A stretch of 64,000 nucleotides of DNA from Selaginella tamariscina (Eukaryota > Streptophyta > Lycopodiopsida > Selaginellales > Selaginellaceae), in the NCBI GenBank assembly GCA_003024785.1, contig PUQB01000132.1:456896-520895 (forward strand), read 5' to 3'. Shown one piece after another: positions 1 through 9,982 of the stretch; the stretch's first letter is position 1; every line of letters begins with the position of its first letter. The notes beneath the pieces were generated by a model, which searched no databases, was not told where the DNA came from, and was given only the letters and a program-made list of their open reading frames with translations. Made by a program: the position numbers and the translations under genes.

Positions 1-2720
1 GCCCTTCCACATCACTATTAGCTTCTAAGTCGTCTGTGCTCATTGATGTTATTTCAATCTCCTTTTGCCACCTTATTTTAGGCCAAAAGGGTGTTGCAAT
101 TATGTACTTGTGACAGTAGGCCCTTTTAACTCTCGAACAAAAGTCTCCCAATAGTCAACCACATGCTTATATAGTTCTGAGTAACCAGTTGCCTTATTAA
201 AATTCTTTGACATCGATTTTTAAAACTCATGCCACATATGTTTTGATGCCATCAATAATAAGCTCTTGTTCGGCACTCAATGGAATAGGGTCTGGTTGTC
301 CTTCTGGGAGAAGTGGCTTTCTATCCTCTCCACTTTTGAAGAGCATTAAGCCCTCTTTTAGTAACCACTCCTGCTCTGATGGCCGTAACTTGTACTGCAT
401 AATAGGTATACCATCTCTTATAGAGAAAAAGAATTGTAATGGCACAAGGTGACCAACTAAAGAATCGCTCCCCTCTTTTATATACTCTTTGAAAAACTTT
501 TTGAAGTCTGGCACCTCAGTCACAAGCAAAGCACAACTTTTTTTGGAGATGCAATTTTTAAAAAGATCCATCATATGCGGTAAGGTATGTGCACTTGTCC
601 TTTTTGTAGAGTTGGAGACCTTGCTAAAGAATGCATCAATATCTTCATGAGTGTGACTAACCATAAGGAAACTCAGCGTGATTGTCTCAAACACACTTTT
701 GGCAACAAGCATTGACAAGTATGCTAGTACATATCTAGAAAATAAAAGTAAGTATGAGCTTGAGAAACCCTTAACTAAAATGATTTACCTATTTTTGTTC
801 TTGCCCACACAATTATCCATCTTTAAAAGCAAATGACGAGGAAGCTTATTTGATGTTGAGTACACATGTACACTATTTAAGTTAAATCCCTCCATTGAAC
901 CAGAACTTTCAACAGGGCCATTTTTTTTTGTGCAAGCTGCTGACAGTGCCTCTCATATTCCTAAGTAGCCTCAAGTGCAGATGTGTTCATGAGAGCATTA
1001 TGTAAAGGTTGAAGGTGTTGTTTCTTCACTTTGAGATCACTCATAAGACTTGTTTGTGAGTGGGCTTCAAGGTTTCTGAAACACATAGCCAATGACCCAA
1101 TAGTGAAATTGGAGTCGCTAGACCAATGTGGAAGTGAAAAGTGTTTATATGATTCACAACTGTGTCCATATGTTAGCACACATGTTAATAAAATCGGAAA
1201 TTTCATGACATTTCCAAGGCACTTTGGTGTTGCAATGAGCCTTGAAATGCTGGTCTTTGAATGATCCATCTTGTCATGGATCAGGCATAGGTATTCTCAT
1301 GGGCGTGACACAGAAAGCATGCGATGTGCATAGTACTGAGACCGGTAAATTTGTTGTGCAATCATGTGGGCCTCCATCTTTTTTTAAATGGCAGTGATCT
1401 CCACCAAGGTTTTTGCACAAGCCTCTGCAGCATTCAATGATGTACAAGTGTCACACTTGGAAAAACTAGAGTGTTTTGGAATCTCTACATCCTTAAATTG
1501 AGTATTCCATATGTTATTGAAGGTACCAGTGTAGATTGCTTGGAGCCCCATCAAACTGAGGCACTTGTTGACATGTTCACATAGCTTCAATTGAGTGTAG
1601 ATTGAAGGCAAAACCTTGAGATTTTTCCTGACCCCTGCATTTGTGGTTCGGCATTTGTAAGGCATCTTGTCTACATTTGCTTCCATAAAAGCCTTGAGTA
1701 TCTCTATGGCTATCATAATGTAAGAGCAAGTTTTGACCAGGCGAGTGTTCCCATGTACTGAGGTTCGCACTTCATCTAGCCACTCATCCCTCCAACGGTA
1801 AAACATGGTCTTTGGGATCCCGTATATAGTGTACCAAGCTTTGAAGTAGATGGCCACCTTATTAAATACCATGGATGTACTCTGATAACCTGTGTCCAAG
1901 GCCATTTCATCAATACACCCAGTTAGTGCAGCATATACAAACCCATGCCTTTGCTTTTGGGTGAGTGTATGAAAGACATGTCTACATTGGGTAATTTCAT
2001 TTCGGTTTGCCATCTGACAATACTTCTTCTTGCAACAGTCAATCGTGGAAATACTTGCTTAAGATGTAGGATCCATCTTGACCCTCTTGCCGAAATTTGT
2101 AGGGGAAGATCTACAACCCATAAATCACCTTTTTCTTACTATAGGATCAATGCAAGGAACCTTTTCAAATATGGGTTGTCCTTCCGAGTTGTTATTATTA
2201 AAATCCAACCCAGAATATGCTGAACCATCTTGCCATTTTAATTCAAATGTTTGCCACCTCACGAGGGATCCAGGATGCAATGTGCCATTAGGTGAAACCT
2301 TTGTCACAACTACACCCACGAAGTCGGCCCCTAGTTTCTTTTTGATATGGCTTCCATTGGATTTATAGCTGTAATTATGCCTCTCCCAACCTCGATCTCA
2401 TGAAGAAAGAGAATCACCTCATTCATCATAGCAGGCAAGCCATCATCTGGTGAACTCATACTACTATTTGTTTGTCACTTTGCATATTCTGTGTCAGCCT
2501 TGACTTCATCTATATTCCACAATACATGAGAACCCTCTTCAAATTCCATTCATGGAATCTCAACATTTTTGCAAATGGTGTTCACCCATATGTACACAAA
2601 AGATCGTTGGGCAATATTATGACATAATGCATTATCATCTCGAACTTCCACAGTTCCAGTGCCAACTATCTCATTGTTCCGAAAAAGACATACTTTATCT
2701 TCAGTATTAAACATATTGTC
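1..2720 (-). pseudogene. DUF7869-type transposase-like gene, decayed left-arm copy (3' end beyond window)
   Basis: On the minus strand this stretch follows, block by block, the protein encoded at 18860-21984, but the reading frame is broken by stops and shifts. Surviving open pieces lie at 2319-2125 (N-terminal part), 2013-1384 (central Cys-rich part), 1269-961 (first acidic motif region) and 718-227 (the part with the GHTHEDIDAFFS motif). The exon boundary after the DN..EN motif is recognisable near 790, where the plus strand reads ctatttttgttc. The window starts inside the gene, at a point matching about 21620 of the right copy, so the end cannot be seen. It lies at the outer part of the left arm of the large inverted repeat and faces outward, as its partner does. 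It is clearly a paralogous pseudogene rather than a second functional gene. Confidence 0.85.
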
Positions 2721-2819
2721 ATGTGCATAAATAATTGTTATTTATGATATCTGTTTATGCAATATTTCTAAAAAATCTGAGTCGAGGGTGCTTAATAATA
2801 TGCACGTGCAATAATATAT

Positions 2820-3860
2820 AATTATGTATAAAGATAATATCTCTTGCTTAATTAATACAACTGGTGGCGGGATTAATCCCGTCACCCCTTCCCCGCTCAA
2901 TAAAATGGTGGCCGGGATTAATCCCGCTCACGACTCCCTCCGACGAGGAAGAATCAGCGGGACTTTTCCATTGGAGAGAGTCGATGGGATTAATCCTGCC
3001 GTTGACTCCCTCCGACAAGGAAGAGTTGGCAGAATTAATCCCGCCGCTGACTCTTCCCAGTTGGAAAGTGTCGGCGGGATTAATCCCATCGTCAACTCCC
3101 TTCAATGGGAAAGAGGCAGTGGGATTAATCCCACCGCCACTCTTTCTGACGAGGAAGAGCAGACGGCATTAATCCTGCTGTCGACTCCCTTCGATGAGGA
3201 AGAGTCAATGGGATTAATTCCGCCAATGGCTCTTTCCGTCGGAGAGAGGCAACAGGATTAATCCCGCCATTTACTCCCTCCCATGAGGAAGAGTCGATAG
3301 GATTAATCCTGCCGCCGGCTCTTCTTCATTGTAGAGAGGCGGCAGAATTAATCCCGCCACCAACTCCCTCTGACGAGGAAGAGTCGGCGGGATTAATCCC
3401 ACCCATAACTCTCACTGACGGGGAATAGGTGGTTGGATTAATCCCGCCCACAACTCTCTTTGAAACTATGATTTCAGAGACATCTCAAGGGGGTGGTGGG
3501 ATTAATCCTGCCAATGCTTCTCTGCATCCTAAACTGACTAACGAGATAAATCCTGCCCACAAATCTTTAAAGCAGGAAAGTGGTGGCGAGATTAATCCCG
3601 CCACCCCTTCTCTGCCTCATAGAATGGTTGATGGGATTAATCCCGCCGACAACTTTTTTTAATAAATTCTATTAACTCTTTATCATTTCAGAGAGTTATC
3701 GGCGAAATTAATCCCACTGCTCTTTTTAAAAGGCGGAGAAGCATTGGCCGAATTAATTCTACCACGGCTTTCATGTTTCAAAAAGTTGTTGGCGGGATTA
3801 ATCCCGCCACCTCTTTAAAGAGGCGAAAAAGAAATGGCCGGATTAATCCACTGCCATGAC
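2820..3860. repeat. Palindromic satellite array, left outer (GGCGGGATTAATCCCGCC family)
   Basis: This is an array of more than 15 degenerate copies of an 18-bp perfect dyad, GGCGGGATTAATCCCGCC, spaced roughly 40-60 bp apart. The spacers are variants of a Pu/Py-rich stretch reading like CTCCCTCCGACGAGGAAGAG, which also occurs inverted. The array lies directly upstream of the left transposase-like copy and mirrors the array at 18010-18720. The dyads here are more mutated than on the right (GTGGGATTAATCCCAC-type variants). Open frames across it encode GGINPA or AGLIPP repeats on either strand, which is only the palindrome being translated, so I do not call coding sequence. Confidence 0.9.
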
Positions 3861-3869
3861 TAATCGAGA

Positions 3870-5160
3870 ATATTAAGTAAAAAGGATGTTTAAATAGAAT
3901 AAATCCCTAATGGAATATAAAGTAATCCTAATAAATTCCTAAACCCCTAAATTCTAATTTTAAATCTTTATAAGTATTTTTAAATTTGTTTATAATACTT
4001 ACTTGTAAACAGCACTAAAGTCGTCGTGTTTTCTTATAAATAATAACACCCAATTTAATGTCGCTCTGGAGGTGAACACTATCAAGAAAAAAGAAGATTT
4101 GAATATTGAAATTACTAAAATGAAGAAACCTTTGTCGAAAAAAGCCAGATCTAAATTTGAGTGAGAAATTAAATGCATTTTCAAATTTATATGTCAGATC
4201 GACAATACATATGTTAAAAATTCAAAAATTTTGAAAAGAAAAAAAAATAAAATTTAAGATGAATTGACACAAATAATCGACACTTTGACATATATACTTT
4301 TAATTTCAATGAGTTTTATAAATTACATTTAATGTGATTCAAGTGATTCAAGCTGTTTAATATTACAAACTTTTAATAATTATTTTACATTCTTAATATT
4401 CTAGTATATATTATAAATATATATACTTATACAATAAAAAAATTGATATATTATTATGTATCATTTAAAATATATTCATAATGTGTTTATTAATATTATT
4501 TTCTTAATTACTAGAGTAATTAATTTTCATTTCTTTATATTAATGGGATATTCTTTATTATTTTCTTATTATTCCAAGAATATTCCAATATTAAACCTGA
4601 TTATCATAATTAAATTAGTATATATTCTTAATTATTTCAGTAATTATTCTACATTTGTATATATTAATGGGATTTTCTCATTATTTCAAGAATATTCCAA
4701 TGTTAAACCTTATTATTAATATTAAATTAATATATTATTAAAACTATATATGACTATATATTAAATAAAATGATATATTATTATGTATAATTTAAAATAT
4801 TTTCATAGTGTGTATATTAATATCATTTTCTTAATTACTCGAGTAATTAATCTATATTTCTTTTTATTAATGAGATATTCTTTATTATTTTCTTATTATT
4901 CCAAGAATATTCCAATATTAAACATGCTTATCATAATTAATTTAGTTAATTATTTTAGTAATTGTTCTACATTTATATATATTAATGGGATTTTCTCAAT
5001 TAATTTCTTATTTCAAGAATATTCCAATGTTAAACCTTATTATTAATATTAAATTCATATGTATTATTAAAACTATATATGACTATATATTAGATAAAAT
5101 GATATATTATTATGTATAATTTAAAATATGTTCATAATGTGTATATTAATATCATTTTCA
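3870..5160. repeat. AT-rich block with ~328-bp tandem repeat
   Basis: There is no gene here. Units beginning gatatattattatgta at about 4442, 4769 and 5100 are about 328 bp apart and closely similar, with the third unit partial. Each contains paired stretches such as ATTCCAATRTTAAACC and TTAATGGGATWTTCTYWTT in two versions, so the unit is itself an internal duplication. The same block occurs inverted at about 16680-18000 in the right arm. Small open frames at 4456-4719 and 4783-5046 are the same repeat read twice. Confidence 0.8.
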
Positions 5161-6365
5161 CTTTAATTCAATGTTTCTTTTGCACACATATAAATATAAT
5201 CAAAAATTTATATATACACGTGCACACGCATTAGAAGCACTTATAAAGACACATATGTACACACATGCATAAGCCGATGAGTGTATCACGATATAAATAA
5301 AGCATCTAACTTTGTATTTACGATTTAAAGTTTAAATACCAAACCAAACATTTATAGTTACACACACTCTACATTAAAACTTACATATGTTTAGTGTTTA
5401 GAGTAAGTTTATATTAAATAATTAGAAAAATGTGCATGGATTTAGTTTATATTAGTATAAAGATTTTATACTAATATATATATTATGTGCTATGATTGCT
5501 TTCAAATGTGTTTTAATATCATTATGTCATTTTAAGTTAAAATTAGGTAAAATTCAAATATATACATACAATTTTAAAATATGAGCAAATTATAATTTGC
5601 ATTTTTAAAAATGAAGTTTTTTTAAATTAATTGACAAATCAGTAGAATGATTTGTGATTTTATTTTTATCTACTTGATTATTAACAATTCTTTATGCGTG
5701 TTTTTATATGAATAATAGACTTTTTATACAAATATTAACATTTAATAATAAAATACTTGCATTGGGTTTAAACCCTAAACCAAACTGGAGAGATATGTTG
5801 CTTCTTTATTGAAAACATCATGTTTAACGCATGTATGATTTATATATACTTAGTTTATGTGTATGTAATGCATTGAATTTACACATATAATATATGTATG
5901 CCTATGTGTATACACATGTGTATATATATGTGTACTAATATATGCAATGTGTGCGAAATTAATTTTTTAATACTCTTCTTCTTTCATACATACACATCAT
6001 GCATGATCCATAATATGTACTATCTCTCTTCTCTCAAACATACACACCATGCATGATCCATAATATGTACTGTCTCTCTTCTCTCAAACATACACACCAT
6101 ACATGATCCATAATATGTATTGTCTCTCTTCTCTCATACATACACACCCTGCATGATCCATAATATGTATTGACGTGACAATATTATGTACTATGTATGT
6201 ATGTTTGTATATAATATTATATGTGTATATATATGTATTGCTACACGTGAAAATTTAACACTCTCATAAACACACATATGTTAAACCCTTGCATGATTTA
6301 TATTTTTGGGGTGTATGTAATGCACCCAAACACCCCCACACACACAAATTGAAAATTATGATAAT
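5160..6365. repeat. AT-rich arm segment with 58-bp tandem repeat
   Basis: No gene is seen. Four tandem units of about 58 bp run from about 5978 to 6170. Each contains CATGCATGATCCATAATATG followed by a CTCTCTTCTCTC tract. Isolated telomere-like fragments (gggtttaaaccctaaac near 5764) occur. The segment mirrors about 15960-16680 of the right arm, where the related 58-bp unit and a true TTTAGGG run are found. Confidence 0.65.
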
Positions 6366-7737
6366 AGGGCCGTCCGCACCAACCCATAAACTCCATAAAA
6401 TAAGATTTTTAAATTTAAAACGAGTCCGCACCAACCAATAAACTCCATAAAATTTACGGGTGCCCTTAAACTTTGGAATCTTATTTTTTAGTGTGAGTCC
6501 GCACCATCCGTAAAGTATGGGGCTTATAGGGAATATTTTTGGTATATACTTCATTTTTTCACATAAATCTTATGGGTCCTCAGGAGGACCCATAAGATTT
6601 ACGAGAGGATGACATGGCACTGTCTCATTTAAAATTTTAGGGTTTTTGGTGACAAAGTTTAAGACAAAAATCATGAAGGAAGAAAGGAGGGTGAGGCTTT
6701 TGAGAGGGTGATGTAAGAGGACAGCCCATTGGATTTGGAGGCTTCTCTATCTCTAGAAGTCAAGAGATCCACATGGAATTAACATAGAAATAGAGCAAGG
6801 TAGGGCATGCAATAACATGGGGATAAGAGCAAGAGCAAAGCAAGGCCGTGGCTTACCATCTTTTAATCGTGGAGCTGGCTTCATTCGTGGAGCTACTAGG
6901 CCGTGGCATCTAGGTCTTAGTGTCCCGGCATCTGCTACAAGGCTAAGGGGCAACCACTCGGCATTTGCTGCAAGGCCAAGGGGCAACCACTCAGCATCTG
7001 TTGCAAGGCCAAGGGGAAGTAGCAAGGCATCTGCTACATGGCCAAGCAGCAACCTGGCATATGTTGCATGGCCAGGTAGTAGCCCAACATCTGTTGCATA
7101 TCCTCGTCCAAGCAGCCCGGCATTTGCTATAAGTGCTCGTCCAAGCAGCCCGACATCTACTATAAGTGCTCGTCCAAGCAGCTCGGCATCTGCTGCATGT
7201 CCTCGTCCAACCAGTCCGACACCAAGTCCAAGCAACCCAGCATCTACTGCATGGCCAGACAATAGCTCGGCATCTACTGCATGGCCAGACAACAACCTAG
7301 CATTTGCTGCATGGCCAGACAACAGCTCGACATCTACCGCACATCCTGGTCCAAGCAACCCAGCATTTGCTGATGGCTTAAGTAGCTCCATGGATGAAGG
7401 TGGTGTTAGGGTTGAGGATAGGTGGCCCAGTGGGTTTGTATGCAAAACAGGCCAAGGGCTCGAACATGATAAAGGAACTTGTATTTAAAGGAATTTTAAT
7501 TTGGTAAATTTAAAAAACTTAAATTTTACGTAAATTTTATGGGAAAAAGAAGGTGTGGACACTTCTTTAAAAAATGACTTTGGTGCGGACTCTTCTCCCG
7601 TAAACTCAACCATAAAAAAGTATATTCTTAATGTTAATGATTAGCTTTTTTCGGGGTTGTGCAGACACACCTCTAAACATCTTTACATAAACTTTTTATG
7701 GGGCCAGTAAAATTTACGGGTTGGTGCGAACGGCCCT
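6366..7737. mobile_element. TIR element inserted in the left arm only (possibly PIF/Harbinger-like, non-autonomous)
   Basis: The ends are AGGGCCGTCCGCACCAACCC on the left and its reverse complement with one mismatch on the right (GGGTTGGTGCGAACGGCCCT). A 3-bp direct repeat AAT flanks it (6363-6365 and 7738-7740). The corresponding place in the right arm, about 15960-15985, lacks the element and reads straight through from ATATAATGAAAG, so it serves as an empty site. Subterminal copies of GTCCGCACCAWCC occur inside both ends. The 3-bp target duplication points to PIF/Harbinger or CACTA-like transposition; the TIR does not start CACTA. No transposase is visible, so it is non-autonomous. Confidence 0.75.
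6817..7488 (+). other. GC-rich degenerate tandem repeat with long open frames, inside the TIR element
   Basis: A GC-rich island sits inside the otherwise AT-rich TIR element. It consists of degenerate units of about 33-36 bp around CTCGTCCAAGCAGC..CGGCATCTGCT. It can be read as a 223-codon Ser/Ala/Pro-rich frame on plus (repeating ARPSSP) and as a 230-codon frame on minus (6753-7445, repeating GLLGRAL). Neither looks like a known domain, and simultaneous openness on both strands is expected from a stop-poor tandem repeat. It may be captured host sequence, but I cannot support a protein call. Confidence 0.35.
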
Positions 7738-8039
7738 AATATAATGAAAGAATATTCGTTTAAGATCAATATATATTTTATTCTTTTTAGGGTTTAGGTA
7801 TATTCTTAGAAGGAATATTAGATTAGGGTTAATATATATTTTATTCTTTTTAGGGTTCAGGTATATTCTTAAGGTTTCAAAAAGAAAGGCGACGAAGGAG
7901 GAGCAAGATGAGGCAGTGGCAGTGGAATGTGAGAGCGACTGTGCCATAGATCAATAGATCTCTCTCTCAGAAGGTGTGGCGGTGTAAAAAGGCACGGCAG
8001 TGCAATAAGGTTTGAAACACAAGTGAAATATCTCTCTCT

Positions 8040-8378
8040 CACACGCACACTCCTGTGTATATATATTTGTGTGTGATAGAAAATTTATTTATTTATCTGT
8101 ATTTACATATACATTTATATCTGTGTGTATCTATATAATAATTTTGTTTTATCTATCTCTCGCACACACACCACACTCCTGTATATACATACACATATAT
8201 TGGTATATATATATGTGTGTGTGTGTGTATGTTTAGCTCACACACACATACACACGATATACATATATACACACATATATATATACCTATATACATATAT
8301 ACATACATATATTATGTGTGTGTATCTGTATAATTTTATTTATTTATCTATCTCTCACACACACACGCACACTCCTAG

Positions 8379-8414
<36 letters not shown>

Positions 8415-8481
8415 GTGTGTGTGTGTGTGTGTATTTGTATAATTTTATTGATTTATCTATCTCTGGCACACACCCCTGTAT

Positions 8482-8512
<31 letters not shown>

Positions 8513-8575
8513 TGTGTGTGTATCTGTATAATTTAATTTATTTAGCACACACACGCACACACATAATATACATAC
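8040..8575. repeat. CA/TA microsatellite block, left arm
   Basis: Runs of (CA)n, (TA)n and (TG)n are interleaved with a recurring connector reading approximately ATAATTTTATTTATTTATCT. There are about three units. It mirrors the longer block at 14590-15790. Predicted peptides are His/Tyr/Ile/Cys-rich low complexity and are not genes. Confidence 0.9.
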
Positions 8576-8589
8576 AAGATGAGTAGGCC

Positions 8590-9480
8590 ATGGGCGGCGT
8601 AAATAATCCCGCTGCCCTTAACATAGGCCCTTCCCGCATGTCATGAGCGGTAGGATTAATCCCGCTGCCTTTCACGTAGGCCCTTCCTACAGGTCATGGG
8701 TGCAAGGATTAATCTTGCCGCCCTTCACGCAGGCTCTTTGGTTAACCTCATGCGCGGCGGGATTAATCCCGCCACCCATGCCTTGTAGGAAGGGCCTGTG
8801 TGAAAGGCAGGGAGATTAATCCTGCCACACTTATGTCTTAATGAGTGTGGGGCAAGATTAATTCCGCCCACCGCCATTATCCAAATGAAAGTGTCGTGGT
8901 CAAGATTAATTCCCCTAAATAGGCATGGAAGGGGTGGCGGGATTAATCCCACCGACCGTCCAAGGAGGCGTGGAGGTGGTGAAAGGATTAATTTTGTTCA
9001 CCGGGCATGGAAGGGGTGGCAGGATTAATCCTGCCACACTTTATGTCTCACTGAGTGTGGGGCGGGATTAATCCAGCCCACCGCCATTATCCAAATGAAA
9101 GTGTCATGGTCGGGATTAATTTCTCTGACTAAGCATGGAAGGGGTGGCGGGATTAATCCCACCACCCTTCACTATCTTCTAATCTAGTGGGCCAAATCAA
9201 TCCCGACCACTTCTGTCTGAGACAGAGAAAGGTGGCAGAATTAATACAACACACCAGTTTAGGAGACTAAGAAGGGTGGCGAGATTAATCTCGCCACCCT
9301 TCTTGATCACCTAAATGGGTGGGCTAAATAAATCCCGCCCAGTTCTCTCTGAGATCGAGAAAGGTGGTGAGATTAATCATGCACACCCATTTAGGGGATC
9401 AAGAAGAATGACGAGATTAATCCCACCCACACTTTCAGAAAGCATAAAAGGGGTGGCGAAATTAATTCCACCACCCCTTC
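8590..9480. repeat. Palindromic satellite array, left inner
   Basis: Degenerate copies of the GGCGGGATTAATCCCGCC dyad recur about every 40-70 bp. Many are reduced to GGGATTAATCCC or GGCRRGATTAATYCYGCC. Spacers recur in direct and inverted form, for example the segment with CCATGCCTTGTAGGAAGGGC and its mirror. It is the counterpart of the better-preserved array at 12940-14580. It contains no credible coding sequence. Confidence 0.88.
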
Positions 9481-9585
9481 CATGTGAATATATATGTGTA
9501 TTAGTATATATAAGTTGCTTATTTCATTTTATATACTTCTATCATCTTATCATAATATTTTGAGTAAAAGCCAGTAAACCATGTG

Positions 9586-9678
9586 AAATTGGCTAAAGCT
9601 CACATTTGTGGTGGTTCTAAAAATCAAATGTTATCAGTTTTTTTTCACTAGCACAAATATGAGCTTTGGGACAGTTAA
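9586..9678. repeat. Short foldback element, left copy
   Basis: The arms GCTCACATTTGTG and CACAAATATGAGC are separated by about 45 bp and could form a hairpin of about 90 bp. A matching copy lies at 12749-12835 in the right arm. It may be a small MITE or a structural element shared by both arms. Confidence 0.6.
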
Positions 9679-9810
9679 TCCCATTCACTTCTCTTTGAGA
9701 CAAAGAAGGGTGTATATGAATTTATCAGTGTATTAATTTTGTATATTCAAGTTTATACAAGTGTGTGTGCGTTTTTATATGAATTGTATTCATAGTGTAT
9801 TTTTGTGTAG

Positions 9811-9982
9811 AAAAACAATTTGATCAAACAAGGAGATTGAGTCATTAGTATGGAGTCGTTGTTAAATTCTAGGTAAGAATTATAATAAAATCTGTTATAC
9901 TAGGATATGTGCTTGAAGAACTAATCATTTTTGTATTCAGATGTAGAATTAAGGTGACATTGATGTAGAATTAAGGTGACAT
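9811..9982 (+). pseudogene. 5' exons of the ParB/methyltransferase-like gene, truncated left-arm duplicate
   Basis: This is the left-arm mirror of the start of the minus-strand gene at 12645-12510. A 62-nt exon (9811-9872) follows a TGTGTAG acceptor and ends at AG/GTAAGAAT. A short intron ends TTGTATTCAG at 9940, and the next exon starts at 9941. Within about 20 nt that exon ends at the inverted-repeat junction, where ATGTAGAATTAAGGTGACAT is present twice (9941-9960 and 9963-9982). Beyond this point the plus strand is the antisense of the spacer gene. The exon length is identical to the right copy. This fragment cannot encode a useful product and marks the inner end of the left arm. Confidence 0.8.
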
